Below, in pieces: positions 34,020-46,140 of a stretch of 64,000 nt of DNA; position 1 is the stretch's first letter; every line of letters begins with the position of its first letter. This DNA comes from Thozetella sp. PMI_491 (Eukaryota; Ascomycota; Sordariomycetes; Chaetosphaeriales; Chaetosphaeriaceae), in contig MU270071.1 of NCBI GenBank assembly GCA_021432635.1, positions 356,245-420,244 on the forward strand, given 5' to 3'. Under the pieces are notes generated by a model that saw only the letters and a list, made by a program, of their open reading frames with translations, searched no databases and was not told where the DNA came from. The position numbers and the translations under genes are program-made.

Positions 34020-37000
34020 CTAGATCGCCTCCGCGAGCACAGCTAGCCAGCTTTTGCCTTCAGCACGGCTAGAATGTTTCCCAGCCGAGTCTCCAGATGC
34101 CTGAGGAGGCTCCAGCTCTGAATGATTGTGGTGATGATCCAAGATACCCGAGCCTGAGTCTAGCGGGTTAGAGGTAGGCATCGCTGAGGCAGATACATCG
34201 CTCGTCAACGACGCCAAAGTCAGTGAGGTATTGGCTGTTGAAGCAGAATTAGACCTCGTAGTGGCGTCTGTGAGACTAGAGTTGTTGGTCCCCGGTGCCG
34301 TCCCTGAAACTTCAGCCGTGGTCCAGAAACTCGTCTCGGTTACAAATATCGTAGGCTCTTCGGTAGTTTCTGAAGAAACTGTGTCAGCGATTGTACCACT
34401 ACCACGTATATAAACGGCCTGCGCACTCACCAAGGACGGAGCCAGATGTGATGGTGGTGTTGAAGAATCCAGAGGCAGTATATGTTCTCACGGTGATAAA
34501 GGTGGTCTCATTGCACGTAGAACTCAATCCCGTCGTATTCGTCAGCGCCGGAACTGCCATGCTGTTTGTCGTGCCGGTGAAGCTTGCGACTTGAGTCACC
34601 GACTCAGTACAAGTCGTATCATAAACGTAGGAGAGAGTCGAATTGGAGGTTGGGAATGGCGGCGTCAACGAACTAGCTGCCGTCATCGACTCGGTTGTCG
34701 CGAGAGTTCCATTAGAAGACGAAGGGGCTACAACGGTTGTTGTCGTCGGTGGTGCTGAAAGTCCCGTCTCCGACGGCGTGGTCGCTGGAGCAGGGGTGGC
34801 TGTAGATGATGAATTTGCAAATGAGAACGATGCCGAGCTTAGCAGGGGACTAGTCACAGAAGAATGCCCAGGAGGAACAGAAGTACTGCTCTGTTCGCCC
34901 GTGAGCGTGCCGTTTGCTGCTGGCACTGACCCTGAAGCCGAAGCTTCTGGCGTGCCAGTGCTGACCAACTCTGTGGCCGTTGTAGAAGCTGAGGGAAATA
35001 AGGTAGAAGTTGCCTGCCCGAAAGTGGACACACCCACAGAACTGTTTGAGATGGGAAATGGTGGACCAGTAGAGGTTCCCGAGGAGAAAGGCGCCGAACT
35101 GGACGTGGAGGATGAATTTGTGCTGAAAGTCGCAGTGCTTTCCGATGGTTGCGATGAGCTCCCCAGCGACGTCGAATTCTGGAAGCTATAGCTGCTAGAA
35201 GGCAGCAGGCTCTGGCTCAAGCTCGTGGTGTTTAATCCAAGAGTGTTCGTGGGAGCTGGCGATTCAGTGCTACTCGACGTCCCAGTTGGCCCAACAGAGC
35301 TCAGGGAGGTTGAATTAGAGAGCGGTAGTGGAGCAGTACTCATTGGAATGGTTGTGGTAGGTGTGCTCCCTTCGCTAGAGCTATACTCTGTGGATGCCCC
35401 CAAGTTGGACGAGTTGGCCGCAGGGGTTGTACTGGTTGTCTCTAGAGAAATGCCGGAGGTGATCTCGCTTGGCTGGCTAGAAGTTCCCGCGGCTGTACCG
35501 GGTGCGGTTGAGCTGACTCCCTCTGGAGTAGCAACGAATGAAGTGGAATTGGTGAAACGATATGTAGGTGAACTCGGCGACGGTCCAGAAGAGAAGCTTG
35601 TCGATCCTGGGCCCGGGAACGTGCCGGATGGAACAGAGCCGCTAGGCCCCGATGGTGTCATAGATGGCGGCGAACTGCTCGTAGTAGAAGTAGACTTGGT
35701 ACCTGGATTGCTTCCTATCTCTGTCCGTGTCGAGGTCTGGTTGCTCCATGGAAACGGAGGTGAGCTTGAAGATCCTGTCTGGCTCGTCGGAATGGGGCTT
35801 GAGAGCACGGTTGAACCTGTGTTATTCACAATCTGTGACGAGATGGAGCCCGGAGACACGGTCGTCATTTCCGGTTTACCTTGGCCTGATGTGCTGCTTG
35901 AGATGCTGCTGCTCGGGGCGCTAGACATGCTAGATGAAGCGGAAGTTTCTGAGACAGGAAATCCAGTTGAGTTGGAGAATGGAACCGGCGCAGACGGCGA
36001 TGAGCTTGGTACCGGGTGGGTTGTGATCCCAGACCCCGATGCTGGGGTCGTCGCGCTCAATGGAAGTGAACTGCCGATGAAGCTGCTACCTGCTATTGAG
36101 CTTGTGTTGGAGATGGGGAACGGTGGTTGACTAGAGCTGATCGGAGAACTGGTGATCCCTTGGCTAGCACGAGTGCTTGGTGAGTTCAAGGGCCCGGAGC
36201 TGGTTGCGGAAGACACTGTCAACGAATTGTTCGGGATCTCTGACGAGGCCCTCGTGGTCTGTTCCGCCGTGGTAGAGTTTTCGACTGGAGAACTTGGTGG
36301 CACAATTGTCAAAGAGGACAATTGAGTTGAGCTTGCTGCGGTTACCAATGATATGGCAGCCGTTGAACTGGTAATCTTTAAGATGGAGCTATTTGTTGGT
36401 GTAAATGTGACCGAAAATGAGCTAGAAGCTACGGAGCTTATGGATATGGTTTCTGAGATAGGAGAATTAGTCTTGGTCTTCTGGTGAATGATTGGACTAT
36501 ATGATCATTCTAGGTAATGAGAACAGGATGGTCGAGGTTCATACTGGCTTGGATGGAACCTCGTAGTATGGGGGGGGGGGGGTATATGAACCTACCGGTT
36601 GGACCGGGCTGATTGCTAGATGTAGCATTGGTAAGTGAAAAGGGTGGAGAAGTGGTAAAAGTTGTTTCTGAGTTCTCTGTTGAGGACACCGTCGCATTTG
36701 TAGCAGGGATTACGAAGGTGGAAGTTGGAATAGGAGTTGTTATGGATGTAAACCCCGAAGTAGGAATGATACTCGAGTTTCCGACCACGTAACTGCTGAA
36801 ACTCAAGGTAGTCGAGCTCGTTTTCGACGATGGACTCGAAGGAGAAAGGGTCAAGGACTGGGAACCTGTATTTGAGTTCAAATATGTCGTCAAAGTAGGA
36901 GGCAAGGCGGTCGAGTTCGTGAACACGCTTGAAGTGGAACTGGTAGTAATATTTACCGTCTCTGAGAAGCTGTGAGAAGTCTGTGTTTCGCTGTTCGACG

Positions 37001-40000
37001 TGGCTCCCGAGCTAGCTGGCGTTGCTGATGTGTTTCCTGAAGTAAATGATTGAGATAACGTTACGGAGTTTGCGGGAGATGTGACGAATGCGGAACTCAA
37101 CGATGAGATGGGCGATATCGGACTCGCGGGACTAGCCGTTGTCTGAGTCGAATTGAGTAAGGGATATGGCGTCGAGGTTGAAACTGTCAGTGGCGTGACA
37201 TTTGACGATCCGGAAGATTCAGTGATGGCGATAGACGAAGCCAAAGTAGAGAGTGCTGAGGTGGAATTAACTAAAACAAAAGATGATGAAGATCCTAGGA
37301 CCGTTGTTGTGGACAATAAAGTACCAGGGAAAGAGGCGCTTGTGGATAATTTGCTAGATACTGTTGAGTTGGAAAATGATGGCGCGCTCGTGGATGACCT
37401 AGATATGCCTTCACTACTGCTCTCGGTCGCACGGCTTGCGGATACCGGCCCAGTTCCTAGCTGAGAGGTAGATAGGATGGATGAATTAATCGGCAAGGAA
37501 GATATACTGGGGACGCCCGAGGTGAGCGTGCCATTTTCTGATATAGAACTGGAGAGCCCCGAGGATGATGATATAAATGTTGTCTGCGTAGTGCTTGGAG
37601 ATGAGGTGTTGAGGGAGGAAATTGGACTCGATAGATGCCCTGTACTCATCGAAGAAAGGGACCAGATAGAGAAGGTGGACATAGGAGGAAGGCCTGTAGT
37701 CCGCGTTGATAATTGCGCTGAAGTTGCGTTTAGTGCCGTACCTATGGTCACGGAAGATGCGAAGGAGATGGGTGATGAAGTAGTTGAGCTCGTTAGAGTG
37801 GAATTGGGCAGCAGGTTTGTAGACGATGGTGTGCTAGCTGTGCTCGCGGCATTCGAAAAGGTAGAATTTTGCGCCGGAGGTGGTGGGCTGCTTCTAGAGA
37901 GACTGGCTGGAATAGAAGTGTTGATGCCTCGTGAAAACGACTCTGATATGGCAGAGGATGTTGTATATCCCGTTGTATGCTCGCCAGATTCGGGAGGTGC
38001 CGTAATAGAGGAGGAGCGAGTGTCAGTAGACGTCAAGCTTTGGCTCGAGGGTATAGTCCCATTCGCTGAACTGGATATCGTGGATGCAATGGGCGGTGGA
38101 ATAATAGAGAATGATGCTGCAGTGCTGTGACTTCCGAGGGGAAGAGAAGTGGAGTTGATGGTAGCTGGAGTTGCTAAGGAAGTACTGAATTGCAGGGAGG
38201 ATGTCAAGTTTGCGATATTACTCGTCGCGCTTATTATAGGCAAAGTATTGCTGAGGTAGCTGGTCGAGTTCAGCAGAGTTGGAGCTGAGGAGGCACTTGC
38301 TGTTGACCCTTGCAGGCTAGTCGGCAGCGGAGGAGTTGGTACAGAAAAGGGGTGCGGTGTTAGAGGATTGGTAGTCTCACTCGTCGTATTCAGTGTTGAG
38401 CTGCTTTCCGGGGCTACCGGTGACGACGATGTTGAGATGGCCGGACTTCCCTCCGCGCTTGTGGTTAGAGAAAAAGAACTTGTCTCTCCTGTAGACGGTC
38501 CTGTTAAAGACTGTGCCGACGTCAGGCTCAATGCGCTTGAGGATAAACTCGAGCCAATGCCTGTGGTTTCTGAGGAGAATAATGTAGAGTTGGGCCGTAT
38601 TGTAGCCAATGAAACACCCGAACTAGATGGCGTGGATGGTGTTGGCGTGACCGATGGAGCACTGGTTGAGGAGTTCTGGAGAGGACGGCTAGTGTTCGAA
38701 TAGGTGGTGGTAGCTGAGCTAACAGAAACGACCGAGACAGTCAAGGAGCTCGTGAGAGGAGACGAAGAGGTAGTGGCGGGTTGGGTAGGCAAACTTGTGG
38801 TTCCGTTCAAGGATGGGACCAAGGGGGTCGTCTGAGTTGAGGACAGATCTGAGCTTTCCGGGATTCCAGTATTAGTTACTGTAGTGCCTCGAAGGCTTGA
38901 ACTGCTGCTCGGGGAAGACATTAGGGTTGTGGTTTCTGTGCTGGCGGACAGGAGGCTGGGTGATGAGACAGTGGTAGGGCTAGTAGTAATCGAGAAGTTA
39001 TTTCCACTTCTAGTAGACGTGGTGTTGAGTGGCTTCGCAGTGGATGTGACCTGGTTGGCTGAAGAAATCGAAGACAATCCTGTTTCTCCCGTGCCGGTCG
39101 TGTTGAATAGAGAGGTGCTGGCCAAAGAACTCGATCGGCCGCTAGTCACGCTTTGTGGCAGGGTGGAGTTTGGAACAGGGGTAAAGGTGGCGATGCTCTG
39201 AATAGTAGCCGTTACAATCGTCGACGAGACCGTGCTTTCATAACTCGACACGCTGGATGGTATGGGGAAGGTGGTAGTGAGCGAGGACGCCTGGGTGGAA
39301 CCAGAGGACGAGGATGTCATCCCAGGGCTGAGGGTTGAGTTAATCTCAGGTACCAGAGTACTAGAAGAGCTCGAGCTTGTCCCAGGACTGATGCTTGTAC
39401 TCAGAAAAGGAGAAACCGTGGGTGGTGAATTGGTAGAACTTGAGCTATTATTGGAGGCGACCGAGACAGAGCTTGGTGAGAGCTCTGAGCTGCTGGTTGT
39501 ACCACTCAAGGCCGAGTTACTCGGGACCACCGTGGTAGTAATGAAGGCTGTGCTGGTCAAAGTCGCATTTGACGTGGCATTTAGTGGCAAGGTTAGTGTA
39601 GAACTAGAAACCAAAGTACCAGAAATCGTGCTGCCTGGTGGGCTGGACGGCGTGACAGAAAAAGAAGGTGTCGAAGGAGTACCGGTCGACGCAACGCTCG
39701 AAGATTGCGCTGAAGTGCTATTGATACTAACCTCAGAGAAGGAAGAAGACTCGGTTGCGGATGTCGAGGTTGCTGTTTCGCTGCTGCTGTTGGGCACGGC
39801 CTGGCTTGAGATACTAGAAATCGTCGGCCCAGGAGGAGTTGTGGGTTTGCCGGTCGACGATGGTGACGACGTGCTGATGTTCAGCCCAGTTTTTGAGCTC
39901 AGCATAAGCGTACTAGAGGTTATCAGGGGAGAAGTGGCAGACTGGCTGAGAGACGTTCGCGCAGAGGATTCTGGACTAGGGCTCAATGGCAGAGATATGG

Positions 40001-41244
40001 ATGAAGAGTTAAATGATACGGAAGTAGTGCCTAGACTAGTCAAGCTCTCGGCTATTGATGCCTCGGTAGATGATGATGGAGATTGTGTGCCTCCGGAGAT
40101 CGGCAACGAGGTTGTCGGAAAGCTGGAAGTGTTCAGGGTCGGACTAGAGACACTCGCTGCCGAGCTAACAGGGATACCAGATGAGGTATTGAAAGAACCA
40201 CTAGAGCTTATAGTGGTAGATAGAACACTTGACGAGGTAAGCAGAACTGTGGGGTGTCCAGATGTTTCCGATTGCGTTGAGTTCAGAGAGGAGCTTAGAG
40301 AAGTCACTGTAGCACTTGAACTCGTCCTCAAAACCTGTGAACTCGTGCCGCCACTATAGAAGGACGATGTATTTGAGAAGGTTTGCTCAGATGATGTTGC
40401 TTCAGGGACACTTGAACTCGCTGGTACAGAGAAATTACTAGGGAAACTCTGGGTAGATGAAATAGAGAAGGGTGATGCCGTCGTCAAGCTTCCTGGAGAG
40501 GTGATGGTCGTTGTCGTCGAGAGGGACAGCCCGCTTGATTCAGCACCCGACAAGGAGGCCGAAACGTTTGTGCTAACCGAGGTTGGTTTTGTGCTCGGCT
40601 GAGATGGTGTCTCTTCTCCAGTTGAGGAGCTCCAAGTGAAGACAGGAGGGCCCAGGGAGAAGCTGGGGGGTAGTGAGGAAGGACTAGGAGTCACCAATGT
40701 TTCACTTTGAACATAGCTACTCGTAGTAGACGTAGAGCTTGTTTCTATCGCAATTGAGGTGCTGCTTGTTGAAGGGAGAGTATTCACCCCGGAACTGCCT
40801 GGGGGAGTAACCGTGCTTTCATATACGCTGGTTGACAAGCTAGCATTGATCGTAGAAAGAGAAGAAGGGCCAAGAGATGTCAAAGATGTCGTAAAATTGG
40901 TCGAAGATATCACTGATGAACTCAAGACTACTGTGGTCAGCACAGCCATCCGGAAAATCCGTGAGGATACCAATCTTACTAGAGGTCGTAACTGATGAAG
41001 TCTCGGTGACGGAGCTTGATGGAGGCGGAGGAGGCGGGTATCCATAAGGATAGCTGTACACTACTTCTTCTCGGGGAGTTCGACCGTGTCTGTCGTGGAG
41101 GGACTCGATCTTCTGCTCAAGAGCACCTTCATGGCCGTTGATGGATTCATCTGGAGACCCTCGGCGGAGCCGAGACCAGAGGCCCGCCGACTCACGAGCC
41201 CACGCGCCAGCCACGAGGCCAACGGCGATGCGAGAAGCCCTCAT
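34020..41244 (-). CDS. Giant Ser/Thr-rich mucin-like protein, probably secreted or wall-bound
   Basis: Minus-strand exons 40980-41244, 36596-40930 (4335 nt), 34431-36452 (2022 nt) and 34020-34378 give one frame of 2326 aa. All three introns have good donors (GTAAGA, GTAGGT, GTGAGT) and acceptors and are in phase 1. The N-terminus has a modest signal peptide (MRASRIAVGLVAGAWA), a charged segment, then YPYGYPPPPPP. About 2000 residues of Ser, Thr, Pro, Gly and Asn follow with very many N-x-S/T sequons, suiting heavy O- and N-glycosylation. Near the C-terminus two less repetitive blocks carry Cys (YVYDTTCTESVTQ, GLSSTCNETTFITVRTY). The final hydrophobic tail is short, so a GPI anchor is uncertain. 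Role as adhesin, wall or spore-coat glycoprotein is inference from composition. No family is recognised. Confidence 0.75.
36570..36582 (+). repeat. G homopolymer in intron 2 of the Ser/Thr-rich gene
   Basis: Thirteen consecutive G on the plus strand, hence C on the transcribed-sense strand, inside the intron at 36453-36595. Such runs are prone to length variation and sequencing error; here it does not touch the coding frame. Confidence 0.8.
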
Positions 41245-43406
41245 TGCGAGAGAACCTAGACTTTCTTAAACAAGGGGGGGTGAAAAGATGGATGAAGAAA
41301 GACTTGGTGGATGTAGCAGAAAAGATACCCGGCAAAAGTATGAGAACAGAGAGATGGTGAACGACTGTGGTGTGCCTGCGTTGTCTGGCGTTGAGAACCA
41401 ACGAGCCAGCAAAGAGAACTAGAAAATAGAGATCCAGGGCTCTGAGCCCTCACTATTCCGTTGCCGGGTCTCTCTGGCAAGATCAATCCCAAAAAGATAG
41501 CTTCTGGACGGCGCTGGAGGGGTGCATACATGGTTGTATCCAGGACGAGGACAGAGACAGTTTATAGAAAGAGGAACCCCCCCTCCTCCTCCCCCTTTTG
41601 TGTTCCAGAGCAGGCAATTCTCCGTGCTCGGATTTACAATAAGTCACTCAGGTGCGATCTCACATAAATTGGCAGCCATAGCGTCCTAAAGAGGCCAGAA
41701 ACCAACCCAAAGATACCCCTCTCAGCCCCTAGTCCGTCTAGAAACCACGGATTGTTGAAAACCCGAGAGAAAGGCCCTCTATAGCTGACACGCAAGAGGC
41801 CGTTTGTCACTAGATTCCCGTATATGAAGGCGCTGGTTTCCGAGCCAGCGACCTGTCGGCAACCACTTGGCGCCGGGTCTGGGCCGGAGAGGTGCTTGGC
41901 CGCCCAGCCGCAATGCAGAGGTAGACACGACAACTCACCCGCCTTTCTGCAAGGAGCGTAGTAGGCGAAGGACCTGACATCTGAGACAAGTTTATGTTGA
42001 CCCAAGAAGAAAAGGCTGAGGAATTGCACCATGGCAGGCAGATCTTCTGCCCGACGCCTCACCGCATGCTTGCGCTGTGGCCCATGGGTTGTTTGCTCCG
42101 ATGAAGGTGACCTCCTGGCTGGTCCCGATAGGCTAATAGCAAACTCGCTGTTCCTCGAGGGAGGGGTGAGCAACAATGAGTAACGTCTCCTCGCGGCCGA
42201 AGCGACCAGGGACAAGAGCTTGTCGGCGAGGCCCTTGCACAGTGTACATTTGTGCCCGACCGAGGCCAGGAAAGGGTTGGCGGTGCTGGGAAGAGGTAAG
42301 TGACGACAGAAGGCAACAAGGGTGCGCGAGGAGGCACCGAGTGTTGCTGGGGATTGAGGTCCACAGCGTTTGACAGAATCGGGGCAAAACAGGGGGCATG
42401 CGCAAGGGCCTTTAAGTGACGCCCCCGGCACGCCTGGGGCAGGGCGAGCTGGGATATTTTATGCCGCTACCCGTTTGAAAGATTGGCTGTTCCTGATCTC
42501 CGGTTACACTCCTCTTGGGCGAGAATGAGGGCGTCGGTGACCTTGATCCTGGTCCAATTAACCGAACAATGCTGCAAGTCGTTTTTCAGCGACATTTCCT
42601 AGCGTATGCGGCCCAGTACCTAACGAAGTGTTATGCTGGCGTGAGATGCTTTGGCGCCAGAGAATATAAATCCCCAAGAAGTAGTTGGCTACGGAACGCA
42701 GTCTTGAATTTGCATCGATGCTGGGAGGTCGTCGGCGAGGTGCACATCCTCGCCTTGGGACGCCTGGATCGGTCTAGTACGACTCTAATAGCCTTCCTGC
42801 ATGCCATCCGGTTCCAGATCAGGCAAGAAAGTGCTAAAAAATCAAGGCAGTGCTTATAAGTGGCCAATGGTCTATTATCACCCTCCCACCGCTCAGAAGG
42901 GTTTCGGCCTAATGGAACCGAGTCATGGTGCCGTTGGCGTCCGACAAAGTAGAGAGGAGGAGGTCTCAGACATCAATCAGCAATGAGCACAGCTAAAGTC
43001 TTCATCCTGTACCAGCCCAAGACACACAGGCCCATGGGTGTCTGGCGCAACAAACGGATCCTTTCCCCTGCTTCCGCGAGGTCAGTTCGAAGGTGAAGGT
43101 GGCGATACTTGTAGGAGAAATGGGCACTCCTGGTTTCTATTCCCAGCACCAGAACGCCGCTTGTAAACGAACAGTGCCTTCCTCACCCCTACCCCTATTA
43201 TCTTCGTCATGAATCATCTAGCGGTCACACGGCGTCGCCCATTGTCAATATGCTGTCCTACCCTCCTCCCGGTACCAAAAACGATTGCCGTTGCCACACC
43301 TGTGTTAGCCAGCCGGCCAGCTGGGGTACACACGGGGTATGCACTGCGCAACTAGGCACAATCGATCAGGTAATTTTTGTTCCGTACACCTGTGCAGCTC
43401 ATTCCC
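41245..43406. other. Intergenic region, no supported gene
   Basis: The promoter of the Ser/Thr-rich gene lies at its left end. A minus-strand frame of 265 codons at 41634-42431 starts with ATG but shows no domain, no signal and no family resemblance; I give it low weight. A 114-codon plus frame at 42515-42859 is likewise unrecognised. Confidence 0.4.
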
Positions 43407-44812
43407 TCACTCGGCCTTCTTGGCCGTCTCCCGTAAACCTGGGGCGGTGGTGCCGGTCATTTGGCTTCCTTTCGTCTCAATCTCGGCAGCCCACAGAGCT
43501 GCGCCAACTTCGGGGACCAGCTGTCAGCGTCGTTTGGACAGGTTCCGGTAGCAGAAGGTAACACTTACCTGCATTAGTGAACGAGAAGAAGACGGATGCG
43601 AAGGGGACCATCTCGAGCAGTGTGGCAACGATGCCAAACCTGGCATTCCATATTATTAGCAGACGGGCTTTGGACGCGAGTGAGCCTGACGGGAAGCAGC
43701 TCTGTAGTACCGGGGTTCGGTAGCTCCACTCGGCCAGAGTGCTGCAAGAAGCACATCGAAATTAAGTGACGACTCACGACGAGTATGCTCCTTCGTGCTG
43801 CTTGACCCATTCGTTCTTTTGAGACGCACTCCAGCGCTTCAGCTGGAAGTACTAGTGGGCCGCGGTGTCAGTTCTCTCTGGGCATGATACGCTCTAGGGG
43901 CCAAAACGAGCCTTACTCTATCATGTACAGACCGTCCCCGAGATCGCCCTGTTGGCGCATTAGCTAGCTAACATACCGGGGAAAGAGAAGAGATGCATGC
44001 TGACCTTGCAAGAGTATGAAGGCGACCGTGCCGACCACGGGAATGAAGTTCAAGGGCAGATACATTAGGTAGCGAATCAGGGCCTTGGGGCTAAAGCGGT
44101 CAAAGGGATTCTTGAGTATCTTCCCGAGGCGCGCTATGGGATCGCCGCCTGGCTTCAGCTGCCGCCCCTCGCTCACAATGTTGGTAGCGTCTTTGGCGAC
44201 CAGAGTCCCGTCGAAAGTGTCAAGCAAGGCCTCTTGAAGCATGAAGTTTCTTGAAACCACATTGATTAGAGTGGAACTCTCGCTGAGGATCAATAGAATA
44301 GTGGTAAAAACGGCTAGAGGACCTGACGCGGTTAGCCGCCCGTAATATCATCCAGCAAGAGGGAAATTTGGAAAGCAAATGGTTTACCGTTAACGAAGAT
44401 CATGACAGCCAGCTGGGGAAGATAGGTGAAGAAAAACATGGCTGCTATGACACCGGTAGACAAGGATAGCATGGGAGCCAGTCGGGAGAGCAGAGGTTTC
44501 CATAGGGAGCGATGTGCGACGAAGTAGAAGATTCCCTGTGTACAAACGACATGAGTACACCGGCGCTTCTTACCTCGGGGGGGCGCGACGAGGAGATGCA
44601 AGGTACCTTAATGGGATATAGCTAGGCACTACTCTTAGCAGCATCGCTGATCAGGATCCTTGCCTTGTCGTAGTCCTCCTTTCTATGCGCTGTTAGCTAC
44701 GAATAGTCACAGGTAGGTAGCACGGCTCTCGACGGCTAACGGAGAGGGATGCTACTGACGCAACCTCCTGCGCCTTCTGGCTCACGCTGTCCACAAGCCG
44801 CTGGTTGGACAT
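43407..44812 (-). pseudogene. EI24-family membrane protein with in-frame UAG
   Basis: Eight minus-strand exons: 44760-44812, 44607-44682, 44388-44535, 44005-44322, 43917-43948, 43778-43851, 43569-43639 and 43407-43507. All phases agree and total 290 codons before the stop. Recognisable fungal EI24/Rrt8-like blocks are present in order: KEDYDKARILISDAAKSSA, then LYPIKGIFYFVAHRSLWKPL, TYLPQLAVMIFVNGPLAVFT, LDTFDGTLVAKDATNIVSEG, LPLNFIPVVGTVAFILLQGR, GRSVHDRYFQLKRW and FASVFFSFTNAVGAALWAAE. Codon 38 is TAG (44622-44624), where a Tyr is usual before LYP, followed by CTA. No splice choice I can find avoids it. Relatives are membrane proteins linked to lipid droplets or spore wall in yeast. It may be a fresh pseudogene, a readthrough gene or a base error; everything else looks functional. 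Confidence 0.8.
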
Positions 44813-46140
44813 GTTGATATGCTTGGAGGATCTGGGTTAAGTTCTGTCCAAAAGTGGTGCTTTCGAATTTTCTGGGTCGAGTTTGACGTGTTGAGGAATG
44901 CACGATATTTGTGCAAGCGCCTTGTCTTGCAAGCTTGCGCCTGGGAGATGGTCTCTGTCGTCATCGACTTGGGCTATGGCGGTAGTCCGTTTGCCAAGAC
45001 ACCAAGGCATGCACGCATTACATAATCTGCTCTAGCTAGGTCCTATAGCACCTTCTTCCACTACTTACTTACTCCTGGGTCTAGGCTTAATCTCCCTTAA
45101 CTTGTTCACAATTGCCATAATTTGGGTACCCACCTACTCTCTTAGGTAGGCGCAGGGAGCTGCACATACCTACCCTCCCTTCAACAAGCAAACACCGAAG
45201 GCAAGCTCCATGCACCTTTGAACCTTTGCGCGTTGTCGATCCACCACGACCCTCCGTCTCGCCTCCTATATCAAGGTCGTCAGTCGCCCATGGCTGCTAA
45301 GGCTTAGATGCAGCATAGATTGACATCACCCGACGGTCGCTTTGTTTAATCACGTCTTAGCAGGTCGCTTCTGGATGCGCCCAGAGCCTGCACATTTGGA
45401 CTTCAACGCTGCACATCCCAACCAGTTGAGGGAGTTTAGCTGCTTTGGTCATGGCGTCCCTCCTATTAATTAATTTGGATGGTGGAAAAAGAACACAACC
45501 CCACTCGGTGGCCGACACCTCTGGCAGACGCTCTACGAAGTATCAGACATACCCTACCTATTTCCGAAGTCGCCCACCCCTGCCCGAAAGGTCGTATCGC
45601 TGAACTGTCTGTGTTCGTCTTGAGCTCAGCGGCCACGTGCTCCTAGCAAACGCCGCTTGGCAGTAGACGTTGGTTGAAGCTTTACTAGGGTCGACTAGCT
45701 GAGCGCCACCGGCAACCAACTCGATTTAGTGCACCGCGACCCCTGTTGCGAAGTGGTAGTCACCTTGTAAAGCTAGCAGGCTGGGCGATTGAGACGCCCG
45801 AGAAGGAGCACGTGCCTGCAGCAGGTCGGTTTGGTCTAGTTGATTCTTCCCGATGTAGACACCGGGGTCATCACTAATTCCTCGCCCATCATTCGCTACG
45901 AGGATGGTTCACTCAGGTTCCCGCATACTCGGAACCCCCCTGTGCGTTTCTGCTCGCACGACGCAGGTGCCCAATTTCGTGCAAATTAAGGTGGCGGAGG
46001 ACTGAGGTGGTTCAACTATACGTAGCGCGCTTCGTATCTGGCTATAACAAGCAACATGTCTTGCTCCTTGGCTGTTTCGTCCCCAGCTCTGCGTGCCGTA
46101 GGATAACGCTCGTTCTGCTTCCCCTTGTATTCGCTCCAGC
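44813..46140. other. Divergent intergenic region EI24-like / acid phosphatase
   Basis: No gene is supported. It contains TACCTACCTACTCTC-like and other short CT repeats near 45130-45180. It should hold both promoters. Confidence 0.45.

Noticed and set aside
35225-40359. Long plus-strand frames (301 codons at 35225-36130, 365 codons at 39262-40359) opposite the Ser/Thr-rich gene
   Set aside because: They are the antisense image of Ser/Thr codon runs, which rarely produce stops on the other strand. Their translations are Glu/Val/Leu-rich without domains, and the sense strand has signal peptide, introns and agreeing phases.
41634-42431. 265-codon minus-strand frame upstream of the Ser/Thr-rich gene
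   Set aside because: No domain, signal, splice pattern or family resemblance; plausible chance frame in GC-rich intergenic DNA.
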